Origin: Mesostigma viride
Taxonomy: Eukaryota; Streptophyta; Mesostigmatophyceae; Mesostigmatales; Mesostigmataceae
Reading direction: 5' to 3'
DNA length: 64,000 nucleotides
Assembly: GCA_009746045.1 (NCBI GenBank)
Contig: RPFO01000819.1
Coordinates: 868,882-932,881 of the forward strand
The position numbers and the translations under genes were made by a program. Below the pieces are notes generated by a model. The model ran no database searches. It was not told where the DNA came from and worked only from the letters and a program-made list of their open reading frames with translations. Shown in pieces: positions 47,001 to 57,100 of the stretch; the stretch's first letter is position 1; the number at the start of each line of letters is the position of its first letter.

Positions 47001-49260
47001 TGGCTCGATGCACAAATAAAAACACACACAGAATTGACGGCTGCAACGAGGAATGTAGAGATGATGGGTGCAAATGGGGACATAGTGGGTCACTGTATCC
47101 CATAATATGTCAGCACACTGCGAGGGAAACTTGGTAGAAGGTGCAGAAATGGTGGGTAGGGATGCGCATCGATGATGCGCGCCGCATCATGAGACGCGCG
47201 CATGCGGTGGGTTGTGGGGCCGGCGGGTGCAAGGGTGGGTGGGTGAAAGGATGGGCAGATGGATGGGTAGTAAGGTATACGGGGATGCGCGCGGCCCTGA
47301 ATGATGGCCCTGTATGGTGCGGGTTATCGCTATTGCTATTGGTGTGTTTGTGGTACTATGCGAGTTATCGCGGCCAGGGTGCAGGGATTGATGGGTACGA
47401 ATGCCTATCTATTGGTAATGTCCAGATACTAGCGTACCTGGGCCTTGGCACTTCCTACCTAAACCCTTAACCCTTAACCCTTAACCCTAAAACCCTAAAC
47501 AGTAGAGCGGAGTGGACATGGGCTATGTGTACAATCCCATAGTATCCAGCTCCTATAGTGTCTTATAGTATCCTATAGTGTCCTATAGTGTCCAATTATG
47601 TCCTATAGTGTCCTGTAGAATCCAGCTACTTGGGTACCTGGAGCCTGACAGGGATGGGGCCATAACTGTGACAAACGCTGTCTGAGAAGAAAGTTTACAT
47701 AGTAGTATGAAGAGTAGTGCTGTAAGAGTCTTACGAGGGGACAGGGATGGGGCCATAACTGTGACAAATGCTGTCTGAGAAGAAAGTTTACATAGTAGTA
47801 TGAAGAGTAGTGCTGTAAGAGTCTTACGAGGGGACAGGGATGGGGCCATAACTGTGACAAATGATGTCTCAGAAGAAAGTTTCCATAGTAGTATGAAGAG
47901 TAGTGCTGTAATAGTCTTACGAGGGGACAGGGATGGGGCCATGACTGTGACAAATGATGTCTCAGAAGAAAGTTTACATAGTCGTATGAAGAGTAGTGCT
48001 GTAAGAGTCTTACGAGGGGACAGGGATAGGGCCATAACGGTGACAAATGATGGCTCAGAAGAAAGTTTCCATAGTCGTATGAAGAGTAGTGCTGTAAGAG
48101 CTTCACGAGGGGACAGGGATGGGGCCATAACTGTGACAAATGATGTCTCAGAAGAAAGTTTCCATAGTCGTATGAAGAGTAGTGCTGTAAGAGTCTTACG
48201 AGGGGACAGGGATGGGGCCATAACTATGATGTGAATGGTAGTACGGTAAGACTCTTGCTAGTTGCGTACCCGGAACTTTGTGCCGTTGTAGAGGTGCTTC
48301 TTTTGGGCAGCGGCGGCGGCCCACACCTGGCATGTACGCAGCAAATGAGGGTGAAGCGGGTGGCGCGTAGACAGCAAGAGTGGATGTGGGTGTGGCATGC
48401 ACATACTACACCAAGGGGAAAAGCGAGCTCAAATGAAGGGGCAAGCGGGTGGCGCGCATGCGGCACATGAGGGAGGAGCGGCTGCATGTATGCAGGCAGC
48501 AGGCACGGGGCAAGTGAGGGGCACGTGAGGGGCACGTGAGGGGACAGGGGACAGCATACACGAGGAAAGGCGGCTCTGCTAGCCTATTTTTGCGGGGCAT
48601 GGATTAGAAACTGCAAGGTATGATTTAGTATGCAGCGTTTCAAGACAAGGAGGGCTTTGTGAGACGATGGGGGGCGTGCAAGTGCTGTCACGCCCATCAG
48701 TAGAAGAGATGGGCATGGACAATCGGCAATAAGCGGCGGGAAGCGGTGACCAAGGGTTAATGAAGCCGTACCCAGTTAGATCGCATGCCTGAAGAGATGC
48801 CATACAGGTGCCACGCAGCTGTTCTGGCATCACAAAAACGTTACGAGGTTGATCGAATAGCCAACCCCAGGCATAGCAGTTGCCTGGTATTTGGCCGGGC
48901 CAATGTGAGATGCCAAGGCCGCCGCATCAAACCATAACAAACAGTGAGTGGGAATGCTGGATTCACGTGCGAGTGACGTACGCTAGCTTCCACACAAGCA
49001 CCGGCGCTGCGCACGCAAGCTCCTACGGCCTTATGCCTATGTAATATATATAAAACGCCACCTACTGGCTCGTTTGACGGGCGGGACGATGGGACATTGA
49101 ATGTCGAGTAGCTAGTGCAGCACCGCAAGTGCATGCCAGACTGCAAGTGGGGGCGAGGGACACGCGGCAACGTGCGCGAGCTTACCGATTCGACCGACAC
49201 TTCGACCTCAGGGTCGGGGTGCGGCAGCCGGCTAAAGCAGCTTCGCAGGTCGAAGCTCAC
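38004..49260 (-). CDS. Nudix hydrolase, plant NUDX9-like
   Basis: Predicted nucleoside-diphosphate (sugar) pyrophosphatase. Exons on the minus strand: 49260-49186 (VSFDLRSC, LPHPDPEVEVSVES), 48326-48270 (LYNGTKFR), 46882-46662 (YAGFSFACQEG, LVIKLGLSDY), 46214-45695 (EHVGTSLSERWRDFLVPS, low-complexity insert, GLVTFAGGHPE), 40619-40461 (PSSV, ILREVEEEIGVPLDQL), 39355-39197 (PLFLGIAQRVVNARYNFVYL, ending DQHESTGMMAVEP) and 38111-38004 (MASEMPGCHGGAAWLYRQRL, stop). All joints keep frame: phase 0, except the Arg codon split between 46662 and 46214. The Nudix box is split by an insertion, GGHPE then REVEEEIGV, as in plant NUDX9; the metal-binding REVxEE glutamates are present. Arabidopsis NUDX9 is reported to act on GDP-mannose; substrate here is inferred. 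About 432 residues without the first exon; ATG-led phase-0 candidates are 50451-50383 or 51078-51055, neither secure. Confidence 0.85.
38112..39196 (-). other. Last intron of the Nudix gene
   Basis: 1,085 bp, donor GTACGG and acceptor CTGGCAG on the minus strand. It contains a few short runs such as CATGCACCATGCACCATGCA near 38810-38830 but no other gene. Confidence 0.6.
41222..44625. repeat. 73-bp satellite array, ~46 copies, in a Nudix intron
   Basis: About 46 head-to-tail copies of a 73-bp unit containing GTCGACTGCATTCCT and CTCCAATGTCGTCCTGGCC. Copies are nearly identical except at two places: a GGTCAC / TGCCTC / TGTCAC / GGTCTC block and a G/A at GGGA(G/A)CATG. 73 leaves remainder 1 when divided by 3 and the plus strand lacks stops, so all three plus frames stay open for over 1,100 codons. 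These frames are artefacts. Confidence 0.95.
44717..45684. repeat. 18-bp satellite array, ~54 copies
   Basis: Unit CCTCGATTACTATTCATG with ATTTCT, CTTGATT and CCACAATT variants. It ends 10 bp from the exon donor at 45694 (minus strand), so the array begins almost at the 5' splice site of the Nudix intron. Confidence 0.95.
47458..47501. repeat. Interstitial telomere-like repeat
   Basis: AAACCCTTAACCCTTAACCC followed by TTAACCCTAAAACCCTAAAC: three CCCTTAA units, then CCCTAAAA and CCCTAAA units, the latter two matching TTTTAGGG and TTTAGGG telomere types of green algae and plants. Lies in the Nudix intron between 46882 and 48270. Confidence 0.7.
47647..48235. repeat. 93-bp minisatellite, ~6.3 copies
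   Basis: Copies start at 47647, 47740, 47833 and so on, with GACAGGGATGGGGCCATAAC as the unit start. It ends 34 bp from the donor at 48269, within the Nudix intron. The 93-bp length keeps frames open, giving the spurious 144-212 residue frames on both strands. Confidence 0.9.
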
Positions 49261-49929
49261 CTGCCAGAAAACGCAAGCATTTGGGTAATTGCACACCACC
49301 GATCTGAACGAGGAGTAAGGCCGATCCGGCCAGCCATATTGTGAATCAACTACGGAATTGAAAAGGGAGCATCCATGGCTTCCACAGTGCCAATTATTCG
49401 CGAAGGCATATGCTGATGTTGGTAGCTACCTGAGAACGAGGCAGGCCCCAAGGGCATGCCAAAACGATGCGAAAGGCGGCAATGCTCATAGTCTCTTCCC
49501 CCAACTTCTCATCACTGCGACGCATGCTCAGGGCTTTACACAACTGTGCAGGAGCGAAGTAACGAACTACTCCATGGCCGCGTTGGTGCGTGCCTGCAGT
49601 TTCCAAATTTGGACGAGCGTCGACCACAATCGAACGCGAGAAGTGCCGAGAATTCTAATGGTCTAGGTCAAGGCATAAGAAAAGTACCACCTGATAGGTC
49701 GATGAATAGACGGGTCCACCATCCTTCACGTAAATAACTAAAAAAATTAATAATGCAGGTGCATGACTCCAGCGATGGTCACGTGCTGACATGAACGTTC
49801 GTGGGGGTTGCACACTTGCACAGTGGCCAGTGGCCAGCTGGATGGCAGTAATCGACCGACACCGTGCACGGATTCTAGATCCTGCTGCTAATCGTAATGT
49901 ATATACACAGACGTGTCCATCGGGCACGC

Positions 49930-50049
49930 ATGATTCGTTCATACCAGGCAGAACACACCGCATCCCATCAGACCTGCGAAGTTAAGCTGCCTTGGGCCAG
50001 TTTAGTAGTGTGATCGGTGACGGCACGCGAATCCCTGGTGACGAATTGT
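49930..50049 (+). rRNA. 5S ribosomal RNA
   Basis: Exactly 120 nt. The ends form helix I: ATGATTCGT (49930-49938) pairs with ACGAATTGT (50041-50049) over 9 bp with two G-U pairs. Conserved 5S signatures occur in order: TCATACCA, CATCCCATCAGACC (about 49970), GAAGTTAAGC, CTTGGGCC, TAGTAGTGT, GATCGGTGAC and CCCTGGTG. The central segment matches the internal control region bound by TFIIIA. No strong T-run follows directly; the next one is near 50106. It is a single copy, not a tandem unit, between the Nudix gene and the exonuclease gene, or inside the first Nudix intron if that gene starts further right. It could be a dispersed functional gene or a well-preserved retropseudogene; the intact terminal helix favours the former. 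Confidence 0.85.
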
Positions 50050-51193
50050 ACCCTTATATCTTTGGTATCTGGAGGGCCTTTTGTGGCCTTCCAGCATTTA
50101 TCGATTTTTTTGCACGAGTTTTCATCCATTTCAGGCCGTCTTTTATACCTTCGTCGCCATATCTCTTCTGCCAGCAGTTAGTTATGTCCCTCGGTCTCTA
50201 TTCAACAATGCTCGTTGTATACCTATGTCATAAGTTTGCTAAGAGACTTTGCTAAGTACAGAATTGAGCTACATTGTAATCATTACGGCGTACGCGCGGT
50301 ATGATTCAGGCGCCATATTCCGCTTTTCGCCTATTTCTTGACGGTGGCCACTGGCCACGTGACGTTCCCTTCTGCGTCTCACAAATGCACGCCAGTGCTG
50401 CAGAAACAAGACGTTGGCGACAATGGCCGCGAGTCGTGGGCTTTTACGCATGCCTTCACATTACGCCTGGTAGTGCGGGACTCCCAAGGTGGCGGTCGCG
50501 AGCCGCACTGCAAAGAGCAGTGCCTGCCGACGGTGGAAGTAAAAGTCATGTCCAGTGAAAATTGTCGTTTCTCTAGAGGAGAAATTTACTGCACTCCCCT
50601 GGCACTCCAATTGTTCAGGAGGGATTGATAAAAGAAGCAAGGCAGAATTTGGTATAACCCGTGGGGAGCGGTATGGAGTCGACTACACCGCACAGCACAT
50701 CGTCGTGCTTGGGAGGGGAGGCAAATTGAATCAGTCATGCGTGGCTACCTGCCTGCGCAATATCGCAATTGCGTAATGCGTGATCGCGTAGTTTCGCTAT
50801 ATTACACAGCGTATTGCATCTCTGCGTAATTGCGCTATGCGTAAAGCGCTGAGTACTTGCGCAGTGGCATAATGGCGTAGTTGCGTTATTCGCAAAGTAC
50901 AATGCGCCATTGTTGCGAGACAACGATGGCAAGACCGCGCTCGTGTAGGGAAGCGGCGGGAGGGAGCTGTCACCCTTCCAGCGCCGTCAGGCATGGTCAA
51001 TTCACACCTGTTCACCATTAAGTAAAGCATCCCAGGATTGCATGAGCGACCTACGTTCGACGTCTTCACCTTCAGCATTGCGGCTCGTTACAAATGGGCA
51101 GAGGAATGACTACTGCTGGATCACCGGCAAGGCGTGTCACGACTACTCCTGGCATTATGGATAACTGACCTCTCCACTACTTGGGAGTTTAGC

Positions 51194-54100
51194 ATGGACC
51201 TAAAAATAGACGTGGTGAGCGAAGAAGAGTTCACGCTGCTTGAGCAGGCGTTGCTCGCGGCAGAGGCAGGCCGGCGCCGCGTCACCACTGCCACCAGCAA
51301 CGTCACCGCCACCGCCGCCAACATCATCCCCACCATTGCCACCAACATCATCCCCACCGCCACCAACACTATCACAACCAACAACAAGGCCCCTGCGCCT
51401 CAAGCCAAGGAGTCGGCGGTTGAAGGCACAGCGGATGAGGCGCATGCCTGGGTGGTACGTTCAGGGGGCTAGCTGAGGCTGCCACATCACAGCATCTAAT
51501 CACCGATCTGGAAATGGGAGCATGCTAGCATATGAGTTACACTGCTTGGATGCGCTGTGTGGCACCTGCAACGTCCCCACCCTTGCACTCATACATCGCT
51601 TGGGTGTGTAATATGCCGCATCCCTACCCCTTCCCAGGATTGGCCCGCTCCCCTGGCCGCATCACGCAAGGGTGTGCGAGAGCCCCCCGAGAAGAAGCGA
51701 CGAGCGCTGCCTGAATGGATGGGTGCAGGGAGGGATGGTAATGCTGGCCCACGTATGGGAGCATCAACATCGTCAGGGAGGCACCCGCCCCCCCCCGGTC
51801 GCCTGCTGCCAGCGATGCGCTTCCCCGGCCAGGTGCTCTACGCGTGCACGCTGCGTGAGGTGGACGCGGCGTGTAGGGGCGTGCTGGCATGGGCGCGCGA
51901 CGCATGCGGCACGATAGGGGGCGAGGCAGGTGGCACGCTTGGGGCCAAGTCATGTGGCGCAGTAGGGGATGTTTCTGCAGTGCTTGGGGGCGAATCGGCT
52001 GCGCAAGTGGGCAGCACAGCCCTAGTAAAGGGTGAGCCAGGTGCGCTAGCGGGCGAGGCGCAGAGGGTTGGGGGTGAAGCAGCCGCGCGAGGGGCCCAAC
52101 CAGCAGTCCAAGCAGGCGAGGAGACAAGATTGGCGGGTGGCAGCTGTCAGCCCACGGGGTTGATGGAGGGTGACATCGTTGGCAACCAGGCCGCCACCGG
52201 GACATCCGGTTGGGTGCCCTCGGTTGCGCCATGTGGCGCGCGTGCGGCCCTGACACATGGCAGCCACAGAGAGAGGGGCGGGGGGCAGAGTGGCGAGAGT
52301 GGCGTGGGCCAGAGTGGTGGGGGCGAGAGGAGCATGGGGCCAGTCCCCCAAGATCCGGCGATGCTGCACCAGGTCATGTCGCCGCGCCACGTGACTGTCG
52401 GTTTTGACATCGAGTGGCGCGTGACCTTCCAGTCAGGTAAAGGGTCCTTGTCGTGCCAGCAATGCCTTTTGTCCAGTAAGGCCCTCAACTTTTCCATTGG
52501 CCGAGTCCCTTCCACTTGTTTCCTGCGTATGTGTATAGAGTTGGCAAAGCTGGGTGTGGCTAGATGCCCGGTAAGGGGCTAGATGCCCGGTAGATGGACC
52601 GGTGCGTGGGTGCAGAGGGAGTGGGCACCGGGGCGGCAGTGCCTCATGTGTTGCCAAGTGTCCAACCGTGAGTCATAAGTGGACACGCGAATGATCGGGA
52701 GAAATCATCCCTGCTTCCTTGTCAAAGAGTTCGTTTTTCTGTTGGCAGTGCCCACAAGCGGCGGGTCTTCGCGCTTGTTGCCCCACGACGCATGCGCTGT
52801 TCTGCTTGCCGTGCCCACAAGCGGCGGGTCTTCGCGCTTGTTGCCCCACGCCGCGTGCGCTGTTCTGCTTGCCGTGCCCACAAGGGGTGGGTCTTTGCGC
52901 TTGTTGCCCCAGGCCGCGTGCGCTGTTCTGCTTGCCGGGCCCACAAGCGGTTGGTGTATGCAGCTTGTTGCCCCACGCCGCGTGCGCTGTTCTACTTGCC
53001 ATGCCCACAAGCGGCGGGTCTTCGCGCTTGTTGCCCCACGCCGCGTGCGCTGTTCTGCTTGCCGTGCTCACAAGGGGTGGGTCTTCGCGCTTGTTGCCCC
53101 AGGCCGCGTGCGCTGTTCTGCTTGCCGGGCCCACAAGCGGTTGGTGTATGCAGCTTGTTGCCCCACGCCGCGTGCGCTGTTCTACTTGCCATGCCTACAA
53201 GCGGTTGGTCTACGCAGCTTGTTGCCCCAGGCCGCGTGCGCTGTTCTGCTTGCCGTGCCCACAAGGGGTGGGTCTTCGCGCTTGTTGCCCCACGCAGCTT
53301 GCCCACACACGCTGGCCGACTGCCCGCCGTATGGATCTCGTATTCTTCACCATCGAAACCCTGATCCGATGATCCCCTGATCTTATCATCCCTCCCTTGC
53401 ATGCGGTAACCTTCCGCCTGGGACCTAGCTCCTGCACTTGTGCGACTTGCCATTTGTAACATGCAACTTGTAACATGTGCACTTGCCATTTGTAACCTGT
53501 GCGCCTGGGTGCGGTGGCTACAGGCGCTTCCCCGGCCAAGACGTCAGTCATCCAGATATGCCCCTCCCCTGCCAGGTGCTACGTGCTGCACCTGGCGCCC
53601 GCCCTTGCTGGCCGATCCGATGAGGGGGATGCTGGCTGCCCGCTGCCGGAGTCCCTCTGCCAAGTGCTGCGCAGCCCCCACATACACAAGGCAGGTGGCG
53701 TGCGTGCCCTTATGCTTGCGCACACACATAAGGTAGATGGCGTGCGATTGCTTGTGACTTAGCTCACTATGGCTTCACTGTGACTTGCAGCACATCCATA
53801 GCTTTCCTACAATGCTACTAGCACTATAGGCACTTTCGGAGTCTCTCTCTAAGTAGTCACAGTCTATAGGGCTCGGTCTATCGGAGTCTCTGTCCTTCTC
53901 GATCCTGTGCCGGGGCGTGTGCGGATGCCCCCCGGCTCTCGTGGGTGCTCGGCCCTGCATGTGAAAGCGCAGGAGAAGAACGATAGAAGAACTGTTTTCT
54001 GCAAATTGTGGAGACCTGGGTCCTGCAGGGGGTGGCCATCTTGGGATGGCTGCCCGCCCTTTGTCTCCCCTCGCACAACTCAACCCCACAGATTCTGTTG

Positions 54101-57100
54101 CCAGATCGCCCACATCATGAGGCGGGCAACAAAAGGGTGAAAGTGCCCGCAACCCCATGTCCATGTGCCCATGGCCCCTTGCACGGCCCGTTGCATTTGC
54201 ATCAACCACCTTGCACAACCCGAACTTGTGATTAGTCGACCCCCCTCTGACACCCCAAAACTTTATCTTTATCGAATCCACCGACGCGACCAGGCGGGCG
54301 TGGGCGTGGGCGGGGATGCCATGAAGCTGCGGCGCGACTTTGGCGTCGACACGGTGTCGCTGTGCGACCTGGGGGGAATGGCTCGCGCGCGGGTCATGCC
54401 GCAGGGGGCAGCGGGCGCGGCCAACGGGGGGGGCGGCTTGTCTGCGCTGGTGGAGAACGTTCTGGGCGCGCGGGTACGTGATACCGGATACTCAAGGCAC
54501 CCAATCTCTTCGTATTACGTCTTATTTTTAGTGTGTTAATTATCTGCAGTATGGCTAATATTGTAGCAGTAGTAAAAATTGATCAGTTTACTGACCTTCT
54601 TACGGTTATCCGTCACACATGGCATGACGTCTGCTGTGTTCAAGGACGTCGGCATCGATACGTGTGTGAGTGGTGATGTGATCAGGTATTAGTGTCCAAG
54701 GAGGCCTGATATGGTTACTGCGATGGATGGATGGATGGATGGATGGATGGATGGATGGATGGGTGGGTGGGTGGGTGGGTGGGTGGGTGGGTGGGTGGGT
54801 GGGTGGGTGGGTGGGTGGGTGGGTGGGTGGGTGGGTGGGTGGGTGGGTGGGTGGGTGGGTGGGTGGGTGGGTGGGTGGGTGGGTGGGTGGGTGGGTGGGT
54901 GGGTGGATGGGTGGGTGGGTGGATGGGTGGATGGGTGGATGGGTGGATGGGTGGATGGGTGGATGGGTGGATGGGTGGATGGGTGGATGGGTGGATGGGT
55001 GGATGGGTGGATGGGTGGATGGGTGGATGGGTGGATGGGTGGATGGGTGGATGGATGGGTGGATGGGCGGATGGTTTGATGGTTTGATGGTTTGATGGTG
55101 GGTGGGTGGGTGGGTGGGTGGGTGGGTGGGTGGGTGGGTGGGTGGGTGGGTGGGTGGGTGGGTGGGTGGGTGGGTGGGTGGGTGGGTGGGTGGGTGGTGG
55201 GTGGGTGGGTGGGTGGGTGGGTGGGTGGGTGGGTGGGTGGGTGGGTGGGTGGGTGGGTGGGTGGATGGTTTGATGGATGGTTTGATGGGTGGGTGGGAGG
55301 GAGGGAGGGAGGGAGGGAGGGAGGGAGGGAGGGAGGGAGGGAGGGAGGGAGGGAGGGAGGGAGGGAGGGAGGGAGGGAGGGAGGGAGGGAGGGAGGAGGG
55401 AGGGAGGGAGGGAGGGAGGGAGGGAGGGAGGGAGGGGGAGGGAGGGAGGGGGGAGGGAGGGAGGGGGAGGGCGGGAGGGCGGGAGGGCGAGAGGGAGGGA
55501 GGGAGGGCGGGGGAGGGCGGCGGGCGGGAGGGAGGGAGGGAGGGAGGGAGGGAGGGAGGGAGGGAGGGAGGGAGGGAGGGAGGGAGGGAGGGAGGGAGGG
55601 AGGGAGGGAGGGAGGGAGGGAGGGAGGGATGGGAATACCACGACGCGACGTGCTGGCGACGCAATGTGCGTCCTCTGCATCAACATAGTGGTACAGACAC
55701 AACTGCGGGTGCGATAGGTCCTCGCATCGGCACGCACGCGGCCGCTTGGATGGGCACCTAGTGGCGTGGGTGAGGAAGCATAGCTCTGTGTTGACTGCTA
55801 GCGCTCCTCAAGGTCTTCATCAGTTACAAACAAAGTGTTTGGTGTCCTTGTTTGCAGACAACGTGGTTAGTGTCCTTGGTTACAAACAAAGTGGTTGGGT
55901 TCCCCGTTTCTCACATCAGTCACATGTGTGTCCAAGGTTCACCTGTCTCATGCGCGTCCTCGTTTCCCCTGTTTGAGCGATGGCCTGCTTGCGGGCGGGT
56001 GGTTAGTTTCCCTTGCGGATTCACAAGCTGGACAAGCCGCACCGGCTGATCTTGTATACGTGCGTGGTTTACCCGCGTGTCGTATGCCCTGTTTGTCGCT
56101 GCCCATTCGTTTTGTGTGATGGCCAGCTCGACAAGCTGCCGCGGCTGCGCCTGAGCAACTGGGACGAGGCCCCCCTCTCGCGCGCGCAGCTGCAGTACGC
56201 GGCCACGGATGCCTTCGCCTCGCTCATGCTCTTCCAGGTGAGGGGTGCCAGTATTTGCTGTGTCTCCTGCTTCACCAGGTACGTGGGTGTCCACCTTGCC
56301 ACCAACGACTGTCACTTGATGCTTAAGCTTGATGCTTTAGCAGGTAATGGGTATCAAGGTACGGGGTGCTGCGACCACTGTCGCTGCTGCTCTTCCAGGT
56401 GAGGGTGCCAGCAGCCATCCTCGCTCGTGCTCTTCCAGGTGAGGGGCGCCGGTGCATGGCCGGTGTCTGTTGCTTGTCCAGGTACGCGGGCGCCCACGCC
56501 TGGTGGGTATAACACAAAACTGACTCTACCGTGCGCATGCGTGCGTGTGCTTTACATGCAGGCACTGGAACGTTTGCCATTGCTGCCGCCGCCTGCCCCG
56601 TATCCCAGGCCACCACTCGCTGGTATCAGGGAAGCACCAAGCGATGCGCTGCTGGCTGCCTCAGGCCTGGGGGATGCCTCGTCTGTTCAGGAGAGCGCTG
56701 GCAGGGGCACCCAGGGAGCTGCACCCACGACGGTGCTGTTCGTGGGGTTGTCGGCGCCACTGCCGCCGGCCGTGGGGCTGCTGAATGTGAGGATTCCACC
56801 AGGAAAATGGGAAGGTCCCGTCACCTTGAAGGAGGTGGACCGGGAGGCAAGCGGTCCCCGCGTGTGCCAGCATAACGGCGCCGACGGGGAGGCAAAGAGG
56901 AAAAACGATGGCCTGGGTGGCAATGAGCAAGCAGACACTAGCAGGGGCGTGTTTTGCGATTGGGACAGTGCAGGACAGCTGACGCCTGCATACGCGCCTA
57001 ACTTGGATGGCCACATGACAACCCCCGGGGGTCACATTGGGGCAGGGGGGCCAGTTGTGGAAGCCAGAAGCGCCCTTGTCCACGACCTGCCAACGGTGAA

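Noticed and set aside
47458-47501. Chromosome end
   Set aside because: Only about five telomere-like units, flanked on both sides by Nudix gene exons, so interstitial.
50383-50451. First coding exon of the Nudix gene (MRKSPRLAAIVANVLF)
   Set aside because: ATG and a phase-0 GTGAGA donor fit, but the residues do not resemble the family N-terminus and an alternative at 51078-51055 also fits; left unresolved.
52673-53489. Cys-rich repeat frames on both strands that look like a secreted or zinc protein
   Set aside because: A 63-bp minisatellite within the exonuclease intron 52437-53523; the flanking exons and phases fit without it.
54606-55761. Long Pro/Thr/His, Pro/Ser and Gly/Trp frames on both strands
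   Set aside because: Artefacts of the GGAT/GGGT/GGGA microsatellite inside an exonuclease intron.
56013-56060. Extra exon resembling the start of exon 5 ([11 protein letters not shown])
   Set aside because: Similar only over about ten residues, lacks a donor in phase, and exon 5 joins exon 4 perfectly without it; perhaps a decayed partial duplicate.
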